A stretch of 50,327 bases of DNA from CAZLPY01 sp964561525 (GCA_964561525.1 CAZLPY010000003.1:1-50327), one strand, 5' to 3'. Counted from the first letter of the stretch, positions 8,088-17,239 are shown. The notes: generated from the sequence alone by a model not told the origin. Numbers and translations: made by a program.

Positions 8088-9068
8088 TCACGGAAGCCAC
8101 AGGCAGGCGAAATTGTGGCCGAGATTATCAGTGCAATACCCAACGATGGTGTCAGCACCATTAATGTCGAGTGCTTCGCCCTCGACTGTGCCAGGCAGTA
8201 ATGGCAGGGCGTGCATGCGGTCGGCGTACCAAGCAAATGGTACTTTGCGGTTTTGTGCATCATACGACCAACCAACGATTACTCGGCTGTTGTTGATGCG
8301 ATTTGCTGAGCTAGCGTAGCCGCCGAGCGTACCGAGGTCACGCAAGAGCGTGGTCGTTGGGGAAGCTACGACCGCTCGCATCGATCCATCGTTGTTGAGC
8401 GATGTTCCAACAGCGTAGGCGTAGTTGTTAACGCTCGTAAACCAGCCGATTTGCTGACCATTGCCGAGGTTTGGCAACACTTGGGCGTTACCTGCAGCGT
8501 CCCACCGACAGGGGTTGCTGTAATAGCCGTAGTCGCCGCTTCGCGCAGCTCCTACCACTACTCTGCGATTGTTGATGGCGTTGGCGCCTGCAAAAGGATA
8601 GCCGGGAACGGTCAAATAATGCTTTGAGCCGTTCTTAATCATAAACGCGTACAGCCCCTGCTCCGACCCAACAATCGTCCCGAACTCGTTGATGCCGCAC
8701 GCTTGCGAGCTGCGAGGACCGACTAAAGCGAGCGATCCGTCAACGTTCCAAACGGTGGCTAAGCTCCATCCTTGGTTATCGGAAGAGACTCCCACCATAG
8801 CACCCGATTCATTGATTGCCCGAACGTAATCCCCTTTGCCATATGGCGAAGCGATGAGATATGCGTTCGGTGTGACGATCTTGGTGACGTAGCCACCATT
8901 TTCGTAGCCGCTGGCCACGATGGTGCCACGGATGTTGATGGCCGTAGCCCGATCGAAATGGTATGGAGTAGCGAAGTTTTGGCTCAGATCGACGACCGTG
9001 TAGTTTTGAGCAATGGCGCTTGCCGAAACGAGCACCATTGCAACGACCAACATAACGATGCGATTCAC
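8088..9068 (-). CDS. Secreted HAF-repeat beta-propeller-like protein
   Basis: From the GTG at 9068 (AAAGGAGGG 9 nt upstream) the 326-residue product begins with a clear signal peptide: a short positive head (NR), a hydrophobic core (VMLVVAMVLVSASAIA) and a likely cut after AIA before QNYTV. The mature part has about seven repeats of the form A.xIN..G.IVG, for example VRAINESGAMVG, CGINEFGTIVG and ANRINNSRVIVGW, plus LGTLGG, the hallmark of HAF repeats. No catalytic motif is seen. It has its own terminator and a leader hairpin (9093-9125). Its role outside the cell is unknown. Confidence 0.8.
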   Translation of the reverse strand: MNRIVMLVVAMVLVSASAIAQNYTVVDLSQNFATPYHFDRATAINIRGTIVASGYENGGYVTKIVTPNAYLIASPYGKGDYVRAINESGAMVGVSSDNQGWSLATVWNVDGSLALVGPRSSQACGINEFGTIVGSEQGLYAFMIKNGSKHYLTVPGYPFAGANAINNRRVVVGAARSGDYGYYSNPCRWDAAGNAQVLPNLGNGQQIGWFTSVNNYAYAVGTSLNNDGSMRAVVASPTTTLLRDLGTLGGYASSANRINNSRVIVGWSYDAQNRKVPFAWYADRMHALPLLPGTVEGEALDINGADTIVGYCTDNLGHNFACLWLP

Positions 9069-9247
9069 GTGAGTTCCCTCCTTTAAGGGTGTGGTAGCGG
9101 TTGATGAAAAGGTGGGCCTGCTACCGAAAAGGCCACTCGGTTGTTCATGTTCCAATAGGTATATGAGATCAGGGATACAGTAATTGGTTAAATGTTCGCC
9201 AGAGTATGTAAAAAGTGAACGAATCTATGCGTTGTCGTCGGTCTTGT

Positions 9248-9275
9248 TAAACGCCTCATAGGTATGAGGCGTTTA
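9248..9275 (-). terminator. Terminator of the dedA-rluD operon
   Basis: TAAACGCCTCAT pairs perfectly with ATGAGGCGTTTA (12 bp, 4-nt loop), 7 nt beyond the rluD stop. The T run that follows is weak, so it may also act in the other direction. Confidence 0.7.
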
Positions 9276-9281
9276 GTCAAA

Positions 9282-10235
9282 TTATTTGAATTGATTGAGA
9301 ACTTTGCTTAAATCTGGTGGCAACGGAGCAGTGAAGGTATGGGGCTGGCGCGTGCTAGGTAGGCGGATGGTTAGTTGATGTGCATGCAGGAATTGGCGCT
9401 TTAGGCCGAGCCGCAGCGATAACTGTTGTGATTCGTGCGATCCGTAGGTTGCATCGCCCAGTACGGGGTGTCCGATGTGGCTGGCATGCACTCGAATTTG
9501 ATGAGTCCGGCCGGTAATTGGGCTAGCCTCGACTAGTGTGACTCTATCCCCTTTCGCATCGGTTATGAGCTTATTTATCTGAAAAATTGTCTCAGATTCC
9601 CTTCCCTGCTCAGGTGCCGACACCGCCATTTTGCGGCGGTCACCGGTATGCCGGTTTAGCCAAGTATGAATGGTCAGTGGCGATTGCTCTAAGTGGCCGT
9701 ATAACAAAGCAAGGTAGGTTTTTTTGGCCTGATGCGCTTGGATTTGCTTGGCCAAAAAGCTCATTGCTTCCTTGGTTTTCGCCACAATCATCACACCTGA
9801 CGTATCTTTATCTAATCGATGCACAATTCCTGGGCGCATCTGGCTGATCGGATTCTCTGCGTCATACACTGCGTGTTTGTTCTTCGCATTATAGGCAATG
9901 AGACGACCCGCTACTGAGTCTTTTGTATTGGCATGAGCTGGATGAGTGATGAGCTGAGCCGGCTTATTGATCACCATCACTTGGTCATCTTCATATACTA
10001 TTTCAAGTGGTAGCGCCGATGCTGTGATGGCGCTGTGACGAGCTGACATGGCTATCGTAATACTATCCCCGCTTTTCACTCTATGATGAGGCGTAACATG
10101 TGCTTGATTGATTTGGACTGCGCCCGAGGTAATGTGCTCTTGCCAGTATGCACGAGAGCGCTCAGGAAACCGGGTGGCCAAAATGGCGTCAATGCGTTGG
10201 TCAGCCTCGTTATTTTCGGCGATGAAAGCGGTCAT
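9282..10235 (-). CDS. rluD: RluA-family 23S rRNA pseudouridine synthase
   Basis: It converts uridines in rRNA to pseudouridine. The 317-residue protein has an N-terminal S4 RNA-binding domain (about 10-70: RIDAILATRFPE, GAVQINQAHVTPHHRVKSGD) and the synthase domain with the catalytic motif HRLDKDTSGVMIVAK near 137-151 and GRTHQIRVH near 243-251. Domain order and length fit RluD; the exact target sites cannot be read from sequence. The start ATG lies 26 nt inside the end of the upstream dedA gene, so the two are probably cotranscribed and coupled. Confidence 0.93.
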   Translation of the reverse strand: MTAFIAENNEADQRIDAILATRFPERSRAYWQEHITSGAVQINQAHVTPHHRVKSGDSITIAMSARHSAITASALPLEIVYEDDQVMVINKPAQLITHPAHANTKDSVAGRLIAYNAKNKHAVYDAENPISQMRPGIVHRLDKDTSGVMIVAKTKEAMSFLAKQIQAHQAKKTYLALLYGHLEQSPLTIHTWLNRHTGDRRKMAVSAPEQGRESETIFQINKLITDAKGDRVTLVEASPITGRTHQIRVHASHIGHPVLGDATYGSHESQQLSLRLGLKRQFLHAHQLTIRLPSTRQPHTFTAPLPPDLSKVLNQFK

Positions 10236-10815
10236 AGGTTTGCCTTCCTAACTCAAACGTTAACAAGCCAAAAAAAAGTGTGAACATCACCACAACCATC
10301 AAAATGTGTAGCTCGGGAAAGTTGCGCCACACCAACACCAAATAGTTTGTCAGTGAAATTGAGACCATTGAAAATACCAGAGAACCGAGGGTAGTCCATA
10401 GTAAAAATGCCCCAAACGGTACCTTGGCAAAACCTGCCACTAATGAGGCCCAGGGGCGCACGTAGCCAAACACTCGCGATCCAAAAACGGTGATATTGCC
10501 GTACTTGTAGTACCAGTTAATTAGTTTTTGTTTGGCCCGCAACCATTTCGGACTGCGTTCAAAAAATGCGGTTGTTTTGTGATTCCCCCATCTCCCAATT
10601 CCGTATGCGATGCTTGCCCCAACAACGTGGCCAGCAGTGATTACGAGTACTGCCGGAACGTAATGAATTGATCCATGTACAATCAGGCTTTGGGCGATTA
10701 AAAACCCAACCTCAGTAGGAAAAGGAATCCCTAAGTTTTCAACCAACATGATAAAAAACACGCCGAGCATGCCGTAAATCGCGAATGTGTGTTGTAGTGA
10801 ATCAATAAAACTCAT
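10210..10815 (-). CDS. DedA-family membrane protein
   Basis: DedA proteins are integral membrane proteins, several of which flip undecaprenyl phosphate or other lipids. The 201-residue protein has the family features: an N-terminal re-entrant/hydrophobic region with ENLGIPFPTE (residues about 26-35), GHVVGASIAYGIGRWG near 62-77, and the motif GSRVFGYVRPWASLVAGFAKVP near 112-133. Length is typical. It overlaps the start of rluD. Upstream is a 90-nt gap with AT-rich word repeats. Confidence 0.9.
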   Translation of the reverse strand: MSFIDSLQHTFAIYGMLGVFFIMLVENLGIPFPTEVGFLIAQSLIVHGSIHYVPAVLVITAGHVVGASIAYGIGRWGNHKTTAFFERSPKWLRAKQKLINWYYKYGNITVFGSRVFGYVRPWASLVAGFAKVPFGAFLLWTTLGSLVFSMVSISLTNYLVLVWRNFPELHILMVVVMFTLFFGLLTFELGRQTYDRFHRRK

Positions 10816-10904
10816 TGGTCAGTCAAATGATGAATTTCAAATTTTGAATCATGAATATAGCAGATTCATTCATGCATTGATCATTTTAAATCGATCATTC
10901 CTTC

Positions 10905-11720
10905 TTAAGGGGTTTCTTTGGAAAACATTTCATTTTGACGTATAAACGACAGCATTAAGCTGTGCAAAATTGGCGTCCGAAGCTGGCTTTTGTACTGTAA
11001 CACAGCCTCATTCTTCTTATCTAGGTCGCTGCCGTTCAAGTTAAAGCGCAGCCACTGGCGGTTTGCTGCAATCAGTGAGGTCGGTGGAAGCAGGTACTGA
11101 TGAGGGCGGAAATCTTGGGGGCGCGGGTATTTGGGATAATGGATCAGAAATGTATATTCCTGGGGCGGATTGTTTATGGTTTTGGATACCTTTGTTACCT
11201 CCAGGCCAAGAGCAGCGTGATCCGGATGGATATCGAGCGGGTCGGTTACAAAAACAGTAGTTGGATGCAGCTGGTTTAGAGTCGCTAGGATCGATTGATC
11301 CAACTCTGAACTATGTGACGTTAGATGATCGTCTGGATAGTTATAAAATATCAGATGATCCCGCGGTACTCCCAAAATACCAGTAGCAGCGTATGCTTCT
11401 TGCTGTCGTCGTGCTTTTAGATTTAAATGATTGCCGTCGGTCGCGTAGACAATATAAACTTGTGCACCACGCGCTTGTGCTTCTGTGACGTATCCCCCTG
11501 CGCCGAGCGTTTCATCATCCTGATGCGGGGAAAAGACAATAATTACATCTGTGGCCTGCGGGGAAGGCATCGGTTGGAAAAGAAAAATAGTCGATTGTGG
11601 TAGTGCGCCGAAAAAACGAAAATAGCCGAGGTAGCCGCCTACAGAGATTATAAGTAGTGCCACAACCACTGCCGCTTTACGGCGATGTTCAATTACGGCT
11701 TTGCTAATATGCTGTCTCAT
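10905..11720 (-). CDS. PIG-L (LmbE) family deacetylase, membrane anchored
   Basis: PIG-L enzymes remove N-acetyl groups from sugar conjugates using zinc. After a membrane segment (about 18-36) the 271-residue protein shows the zinc motif FSPHQDDETLGAGG (near 68-81, PHxDDE) and the distal HPDH near 164-167. It follows the GT4 glycosyltransferase with a 4-nt ATGA overlap, as does the GT4 after the NodB-type deacetylase. The three likely act on one surface glycan at the outer face or cytoplasmic side; the orientation of this catalytic domain is not settled by sequence. Confidence 0.88.
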   Translation of the reverse strand: MRQHISKAVIEHRRKAAVVVALLIISVGGYLGYFRFFGALPQSTIFLFQPMPSPQATDVIIVFSPHQDDETLGAGGYVTEAQARGAQVYIVYATDGNHLNLKARRQQEAYAATGILGVPRDHLIFYNYPDDHLTSHSSELDQSILATLNQLHPTTVFVTDPLDIHPDHAALGLEVTKVSKTINNPPQEYTFLIHYPKYPRPQDFRPHQYLLPPTSLIAANRQWLRFNLNGSDLDKKNEAVLQYKSQLRTPILHSLMLSFIRQNEMFSKETP

Positions 11721-12901
11721 GATTTTGCAATTACCTCACGGTAAATCGTTTCAAATTTGTGGATGGTGCGGGAGAGCTCATGTTCCTCAACCATCTCAAG
11801 GCTCCTCTCACCCATGTGCTCGGCAACATCAGGGTGTTGCAGTATCTGTAACGTGCTCTTTGCCATTGCTCCCACGTTCCCCGGTTCAAACAGATAGCCA
11901 TTCACGCCATCTTTAACGAGCTCAGGAAGTGCTCCGGCATGTGGAACTACCAGCGGTAAGCCTGAGGCCATCGCTTCCAGGGCCACAATCCCTTGAGTCT
12001 CAATCGTAGATGCAGTCACAAACAAATCAGCCATCTGGTAAATTTGCGGTAGTTCAGTTTGGTGATTGATAAAGCCGATGAATGTGACGGCACTGCTTAG
12101 GCCAAGTTGTCTAACTTGCTGTTGCAAGGCTTCCTTCATGTTCCCTTCTCCGCAAATGATCAAGTGGCACGGCACAACCTGCTGCGCTTGATAGAACGAT
12201 TCAAGCACTAAATGCGAGCCCTTATCTTGATCAAGACGTCCAACATGTAACACCAGCGGTAAATCGGGAATGTGATAGGCTGCTTTCATCTCGTCATAAT
12301 TGAAGCTTGGGAAGAACTGCTCCAAGCTCACACCATTTGAGATGGCCTCCGAGGGTACCGTAAGCTTATGCGCGCCAAAGGTCCGTCGAATAGTTTCCGA
12401 CGGAAATGTAACGTAATCACAACGGTCATACATGCTAATCAAATACTGCTCGAGCCATTTTGTAATCATGGGGTGAGCAAACGCCAGCCAAGGGAGGTAT
12501 GACAACACATAATCAAATGCAAAATGATTCGTCATCACGATAGGGGTTCGCATTTTCCCAGCACAACGCAAGATGGCCTTCGATGTGCCGAGGGGATCTT
12601 GAAGATGGATAATGTCGGGCTTGATCTGTTGTAGCAAAAATTGGATAGGGCCGTAGCTAAATACACTGTTTCGATGTCCTTTGCGAAATGGGTTTTTGCG
12701 TGAGCGGATGCGATGCACATGTACCCCATGATCCATCTCCTCAAAACTGGCAAAGCGAGTTGAGGGACAAATAATATGCACGCTGTGGCCACGGCTAACC
12801 ATGGCTCGGGCCAGTAATCGACTAAACACTGAAACCCCGGAGATCGTGGGGTAGTAGCTTTCAGTGCCAATCACGATGGTCAGTTTATGCGAATGTTTCA
12901 T
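11717..12901 (-). CDS. GT4-family glycosyltransferase
   Basis: A GT-B fold retaining glycosyltransferase. N-terminal half: GTESYYPTISGVSVFSRLLA (donor-domain glycine loop near 12-31) and HLQDPLGTSKAIL. C-terminal half: LVLHVGRLDQDKGSH and then ETQGIVALEAMASGLPLV near 310-327 with the E-x7-E motif. Length (394) is usual. It is like PimB/PimA-type mannosyltransferases in style, but the sugar and acceptor cannot be read. It is coupled by ATGA overlaps to both neighbours. Confidence 0.9.
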   Translation of the reverse strand: MKHSHKLTIVIGTESYYPTISGVSVFSRLLARAMVSRGHSVHIICPSTRFASFEEMDHGVHVHRIRSRKNPFRKGHRNSVFSYGPIQFLLQQIKPDIIHLQDPLGTSKAILRCAGKMRTPIVMTNHFAFDYVLSYLPWLAFAHPMITKWLEQYLISMYDRCDYVTFPSETIRRTFGAHKLTVPSEAISNGVSLEQFFPSFNYDEMKAAYHIPDLPLVLHVGRLDQDKGSHLVLESFYQAQQVVPCHLIICGEGNMKEALQQQVRQLGLSSAVTFIGFINHQTELPQIYQMADLFVTASTIETQGIVALEAMASGLPLVVPHAGALPELVKDGVNGYLFEPGNVGAMAKSTLQILQHPDVAEHMGERSLEMVEEHELSRTIHKFETIYREVIAKS

Positions 12902-13764
12902 TTAATGCCCTGCACTTTTTCGGCAAATTGTTGCAGTGTATCTGCGCCGCTAATTCTAACCCGGGGCAGTTCGTAAAGTGGAGATTTTTCAGTGGCGATG
13001 CCGGGGTGGGTTGTCACAGCACAGGTAAAGTCATTTTGTTTTACTATTGAGATGGTATTTTCAGAATATCGCCCGGCGGGATAAGCAAACACCGGCGAGC
13101 TTTGCTTGCTTTGCGCAATCTCCTGCTGTTGCTTATCTACGCTGGCAGTTGCGAGGTCGATGTGATGAACGGTGTGCGCTCCGAGTTCCATTCCGGCATT
13201 TGCCAAATCATGAAGTTGCGAATAAGAAAGATAGTGCGGTTTACCCAAAAATCCGGCAACAATAAAAAACGTTCCGCTAAGATGGTTTTTTTGCAAGCTA
13301 GGCAGCGCGGCCGTATCTGCATCGTCGTACCCGTCATCAAAGGTCAAAATCACCGGCTTACCACTCTCGGGGACCTTGCCGTGGCAAAAGTCATTGAGCG
13401 GATAGGTGACGTATCCGTTTGATGCGAGCCAATGCAATTGTTGATCAAAATTGGCGGGAGTGACAGACAAATTAAACCCAAGCGTATCTTTTGGGTCGGT
13501 CACGACGCGAATGTAGTGATACATCAAAATTGGTACATGGCGCTCTGCAGCTGTAGATTCAGGGAGTGGGGAGATTTGATCAGTTGGCTGTGCATCGTCC
13601 GAGATGGTGTGATGGATGGCCTGCTGCTTGCTTTGCTGGTTTTGCCGCGCTTTCATATGTCCCATTGAAAGGCCAAGACCTACGCCAGCTGCGATTGCGC
13701 AGATGAACGCAGTAATAAAAAAAGAGCGCCGATTAAGCAGAGGCCACGCGATGTTGTTTCTCAT
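12898..13764 (-). CDS. Polysaccharide deacetylase (NodB domain), membrane anchored
   Basis: A zinc-dependent N-deacetylase of the CE4 family. From the ATG at 13764 it has 288 residues: a membrane segment near 14-34, a linker, VPILMYHYIR, the metal motif TFDDGYDDAD (about 142-151), the H-x3-H motif in HTVHHIDL, and FAYPAGRYSE. It is the first gene of the coupled deacetylase-GT4-PIG-L cluster. Likely substrates are peptidoglycan or an exported polysaccharide. The start at 13764 is chosen because GTGACA/TACAAT lies upstream with 6 nt between -10 and ATG; a frame start at 13800 would overlap the promoter. Confidence 0.9.
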   Translation of the reverse strand: MRNNIAWPLLNRRSFFITAFICAIAAGVGLGLSMGHMKARQNQQSKQQAIHHTISDDAQPTDQISPLPESTAAERHVPILMYHYIRVVTDPKDTLGFNLSVTPANFDQQLHWLASNGYVTYPLNDFCHGKVPESGKPVILTFDDGYDDADTAALPSLQKNHLSGTFFIVAGFLGKPHYLSYSQLHDLANAGMELGAHTVHHIDLATASVDKQQQEIAQSKQSSPVFAYPAGRYSENTISIVKQNDFTCAVTTHPGIATEKSPLYELPRVRISGADTLQQFAEKVQGIK

Positions 13765-13770
13765 AGCATT

Positions 13771-13800
13771 ATTGTAACACGGATTGACTACCTTTGTCAC
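13771..13800 (-). promoter_or_regulatory. Promoter of the deacetylase-GT4-PIG-L operon
   Basis: Minus strand: GTGACA (13795-13800), 18-nt spacer, TACAAT (13771-13776), 6 nt (AATGCT) to the ATG at 13764. No ribosome binding site, so the mRNA should be leaderless. Confidence 0.6.
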
Positions 13801-13823
13801 GAAAAACGGTGTTTATTTAACGA

Positions 13824-16673
13824 CTAATCTTTAGCCATGGAAGCCGGACAAAAAGAACGAAATGGGCACAAGCTACAGGCAAACACGCTGGGTGTTGGGT
13901 CAAAGTCTTCCGCTATAATTGCATCTCGCACGGCTTCCACCTTGCTTGTAATGGTAGCCAGTCGCCGCTCCGAGCGGGTGGTCCAGCCAAAACTACCGCT
14001 CGATGGAAAATAGAGCGCTAGTTCAGGTAAGGTTTGATGCTGTTGCTGCCAGGCAAGAGCGTACAGGCCGAGCTGTAGACTTGAGTCGGCTCGTTTGCTC
14101 GCCTGCTCGCCCGTTCTGACCGTATCTGAAGTTTTAAAGTCAATAATAACCCCCGAAGAATGATCAGGAAATGTGCTAAATACCGCATCGATCCTTCCAT
14201 TTACCAGTACTCCGTCTAGACTTAATTCCACCGGGTATTCAATGTTATCGGGGAGTGGTAGCTTCGAAAAATCGTCATAAAAAGTATGAAGTTGGCTAAG
14301 CGCATCTTGTTTCCGCGCTTCTTCATGCGTTTTTGAAATGAAACCGTGACTATGCCAATTATCTTCGAGCAGCTTGATTAATTGGTCTATCGTCACCTTT
14401 TTTCCAGCGGTTCGTTGGCTAAAATAATACTCAATTGATCGATGGATTGCAGCTCCAACCATCAACGGCTGTTCATCTGGTACCGGCAAATGGTCGATAT
14501 GCGCGTACCGATAGCGCAACGGGCAGGTTTGGTAGTCTTCGATTTTATGAGGAGAGAGCCGAAGAGGAAAATTCGAAGCACGAAATTCGAAATTCGAAAT
14601 GGGGGGAGGTTTAGATTTTGTATCTATTTCGTTTTTCGTATTTAGGATTTCGGATTTATTGTTGAATTCATTTAAGAATAGCGATGCTTTTCGTGGTCTG
14701 CCCTTGCCATAAGTTTCGGCACGCGTCAGAATAAGTTCCCGCTTCGCCCTGGTCATTGCCACGTACATCAATCGCCGCTCTTCACGTTTGTGCTCTCCCT
14801 CGACCACTTCGTATTGTAATAATTCGGTCGGTATTTCATATCCAGTGTGGCGCTCTATTGTCGGAAAACGGTCAACGGAAAGATTAGTGATATAGACAAT
14901 CGGAAACTCTAATCCCTTCGCCATGTGAATGGTAAACAGCTTTACCGCATCAGAGGACAGGTTAAGCTCGGTCTTATCCTCCGCAAAACTATCAAGTAGT
15001 GATGGTAATGTTTCCAAAAAATGGAACACCGATGGCTCATTAGTGCTTCGCTCAAAACTAGCGATCAAACTAAAAAATGCAGTCAACACTTGAGCCAGAT
15101 GGGTGCCTTGGTCGCTACTTTGCTTGTTTAAGTGTTGCAGGGCATCATGGGCGTTGATCCAATCCAGTAGAACCCGTGAAGTTGGTTTATGCGTCAAGCT
15201 ATTTCGAGCAGCGTTAAGATCATTCAGCAATTTTTTGCTTGATTCGTCGGTAAATTGATCAGCCAGCAGTGATTCAAGTGTTGCATGTGTAGCTCTATTC
15301 CGAGCTAGCAGCGGTATCAGCCGGGAGCCTTCAATTCCATACACCGGCGAAGTGGCCAGGAAAAAAAGTGCCAATGCATCAAGCGGATTTACTACACTTT
15401 TAAGAAAGTTAATCAGCAACTGAACGGTCTGTTCATTTTTCAGTTGACTGCCCGCTTCGGTAGTATATACAATGCCTTCCGCTTCCAATTGTGCTCGAAT
15501 TACATTACTCTCCGCATTGGTGCGGGTTAAAATGCAATGATCGCCTGCCAACGCACCTGCTTCAATGCGGGATGTAATATCTGCAACAATCCATTCCGCT
15601 TCTTTGAGATCTGCGGGAAATGTGTATAAAGGTATGGGGTTTAGGGTAGAGGGTTTAGTTGATACGTTTGCGATTTTTGAGGTCAACTTTTTATTAATCT
15701 TCGCCGACACTTCTAATCGATAAGGGTTGTTGTGCTGAATCAGCTCGTATGCGGCATCAAGGATAGTTTGCGGCGAGCGAAAATTTTCGGTGAGAGTGAC
15801 AACGGCTGTATGCGGAAATGTTTGTAAAAAGCGCTCCATTTGTCCCACACTGGCGCCACGAAAGCGGTAGATTGATTGATCATCATCGCCCACTACCGTG
15901 ATGGCTCCATTTTTGGTAGCTAGTAGCGTTAAAATTTCATCCTGGGCAAAATTAGTATCTTGATATTCATCAACCAATATGTGCATGAATTGCTGCTGTA
16001 ATTTGTGCAGCGCGTCCTGATGATTTTTTAACAGATGATGTGATCGAGACAATAGCTCGCCATAATCGAGTAGGTTTTGTGTTTGCAGTAACGCTTGGTA
16101 ATAGTGAAACACCGCGGCCAGCTCAAGGTAGGTTTGTCTATCGTACTGCTCCAATTGGTTTGACTTCACCCATTGATCCAATTGACGTGGTGAAATCAGC
16201 TCATCCTTGCAGCGGCTGATAAATTGTAAGATCGGCCGAACGTGGCTTTTGGGGTTGGAGAGCGGTCGTAAGCTATCGAGCGGTGCATCCATGATGTGAT
16301 CGCCCAGCAAAATTTCAGACTCAATTTGCGTTAAAACCTTGGTTTGGTCATTTACTCCAGAATAGAGGCCAAACTGGGTTAGGATGTGTTGTCCAAAGCC
16401 ATGAAAGGTAGAGGCAAATACCTGGTTTTGCCCTAAGGGGAGCAGTTCATCAAGACGTGTTTCCAACTCCGTTGCGGCTTTTTCAGTAAAGGTTAGTGCC
16501 AAGATTTTACTTGGATCAACGCCTTGCGATACCAAATATGCGATGCGCGATGTAAGAACGGTGGTTTTGCCCGTGCCTGCCCCGGCCACAATCATCAAAG
16601 GCCTATTTGCATGCTGAACCGCTTTACGCTGTTGTGTGGTTAATTGTGCAAGATAGTTCGGTAGCTTCTCCAT
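13824..16673 (-). CDS. UvrD/Rep-type helicase with C-terminal PD-(D/E)XK nuclease domain
   Basis: A superfamily 1 DNA helicase for repair, here 949 residues. Domains: 1A with Walker A AGAGTGKTT (about 31-39), Walker B DEYQDTN, QSIYRFRGA (motif III region), later motifs KGLEFPIVYITNLS and VAMTRAKREL, and then a RecB-like nuclease part from about 705: CPLRYRYAHIDHLP, VIIDFKTSD (catalytic D and K) and CSLCPFRSFCP. The four cysteines suggest an iron-sulfur cluster as in AddB-type nucleases. A word-repeat dyad (14568-14658) lies in frame at the junction between helicase and nuclease. The start ATG follows TATGCT by 6 nt with no ribosome binding site; an upstream TTG at 16688 is less likely. Confidence 0.92.
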   Translation of the reverse strand: MEKLPNYLAQLTTQQRKAVQHANRPLMIVAGAGTGKTTVLTSRIAYLVSQGVDPSKILALTFTEKAATELETRLDELLPLGQNQVFASTFHGFGQHILTQFGLYSGVNDQTKVLTQIESEILLGDHIMDAPLDSLRPLSNPKSHVRPILQFISRCKDELISPRQLDQWVKSNQLEQYDRQTYLELAAVFHYYQALLQTQNLLDYGELLSRSHHLLKNHQDALHKLQQQFMHILVDEYQDTNFAQDEILTLLATKNGAITVVGDDDQSIYRFRGASVGQMERFLQTFPHTAVVTLTENFRSPQTILDAAYELIQHNNPYRLEVSAKINKKLTSKIANVSTKPSTLNPIPLYTFPADLKEAEWIVADITSRIEAGALAGDHCILTRTNAESNVIRAQLEAEGIVYTTEAGSQLKNEQTVQLLINFLKSVVNPLDALALFFLATSPVYGIEGSRLIPLLARNRATHATLESLLADQFTDESSKKLLNDLNAARNSLTHKPTSRVLLDWINAHDALQHLNKQSSDQGTHLAQVLTAFFSLIASFERSTNEPSVFHFLETLPSLLDSFAEDKTELNLSSDAVKLFTIHMAKGLEFPIVYITNLSVDRFPTIERHTGYEIPTELLQYEVVEGEHKREERRLMYVAMTRAKRELILTRAETYGKGRPRKASLFLNEFNNKSEILNTKNEIDTKSKPPPISNFEFRASNFPLRLSPHKIEDYQTCPLRYRYAHIDHLPVPDEQPLMVGAAIHRSIEYYFSQRTAGKKVTIDQLIKLLEDNWHSHGFISKTHEEARKQDALSQLHTFYDDFSKLPLPDNIEYPVELSLDGVLVNGRIDAVFSTFPDHSSGVIIDFKTSDTVRTGEQASKRADSSLQLGLYALAWQQQHQTLPELALYFPSSGSFGWTTRSERRLATITSKVEAVRDAIIAEDFDPTPSVFACSLCPFRSFCPASMAKD
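14568..14658. repeat. Word-repeat dyad inside uvrD
   Basis: Left arm: repeated AAATTCGAAAT-type words (14568-14600). Right arm: inverted words of the form TTTCGTATTTAGGATTTCGG (14625-14657). Identical words fill gaps at 23470-23560 and 32160-32255. Here they are translated in frame as about 30 residues rich in Asn, Ser, Phe and Lys, in the interdomain linker. Confidence 0.75.
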
Positions 16674-16727
16674 GACTGCAGCATACAAAAAATATTGAGA
16701 TAAATCTATTTAGTAAGGTAAAGATTT

Positions 16728-16756
16728 AGCCCGAGATGCGAAGGTGCACCCGGGCT
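16728..16756 (-). terminator. Terminator after the two small membrane-protein genes
   Basis: AGCCCGGG pairs with CTCGGGCT (about 8 bp, one G-T), then AAATCTTTA on the minus strand. It is 7 nt after the stop at 16764. Confidence 0.65.
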
Positions 16757-16763
16757 ATACGGC

Positions 16764-16943
16764 TTAAAGCCGCCATATTACGAAAGTGATCACAGCCGCG
16801 AGCACTAATACGGTGCTGCAACCGTCCCAGAATCGATGTCTTGGCGTGCGTGTATCCTTGACTTCTCGGAAGCAGTTTGGAAGATCCGCTACCGTACTCC
16901 GCTGCTCGCTAGGCTCATTTTGCAAAAGGTAACGGTATGTCAT
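16764..16943 (-). CDS. Small C-terminally anchored membrane protein (59 aa)
   Basis: The ATG at 16943 overlaps the stop of the upstream small gene (ATGA), so the two are translationally coupled. The 59 residues are polar and charged up to about 40 (MTYRYLLQNEPSEQ, VKDTRTPRHRFWDG), then one membrane segment (CSTVLVLAAVITFVIWRL) ends the protein. I do not recognise the family. Coupling, its own terminator and a shared tail-anchor layout with its neighbour suggest a two-component small membrane complex. Confidence 0.7.
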   Translation of the reverse strand: MTYRYLLQNEPSEQRSTVADLPNCFREVKDTRTPRHRFWDGCSTVLVLAAVITFVIWRL

Positions 16944-17239
16944 GGTGCTTTTCCAGTGGTGACTCCAGGTTTTGGTGCAGGGCTGATTGGTTGCTTTGCC
17001 GGTTCCCAAGTGATCCAGTAGAGCGCTCCGATGAGGATGACAGCAAACAACGTGCCGATTGTCAGGTAAAAGCCAAAAGCGTTGGCTTGCTTGGCCTCTG
17101 TGTCCTGTTCAACAAGATCGACAACGGTAAATCCCTGCTTTACCAGCCGGGCATCCAGTTCGACGGCTGATGCCGCAATGCTATAGTCATCTCGCAGAGT
17201 TCCCTGTGCATCCCGAACGAAATAATGAAAAACAGCCAT
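16940..17239 (-). CDS. Small tail-anchored protein with GspF N-terminus-like pattern (99 aa)
   Basis: ATG at 17239 with GGGGGAG 7 nt upstream. Residues 1-48 follow the spacing of the start of GspF/PilC platform proteins: an F-x-Y opening, D-A-x-G, an A-x-S-A-x-E stretch and L-x3-G-F-x-V-x-x-L. The order is MAVFHYFVRD, then AQGTL, IAASAVELD, LVKQGFTVVDL. Then a membrane segment (about 57-79) and a Pro/Lys tail. There are none of the later GspF domains, so it is not a full secretion platform protein. The resemblance is by eye and weak. It is the first gene of a two-gene unit with a TATAAT -10 at 17296-17301. Confidence 0.65.
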   Translation of the reverse strand: MAVFHYFVRDAQGTLRDDYSIAASAVELDARLVKQGFTVVDLVEQDTEAKQANAFGFYLTIGTLFAVILIGALYWITWEPAKQPISPAPKPGVTTGKAP

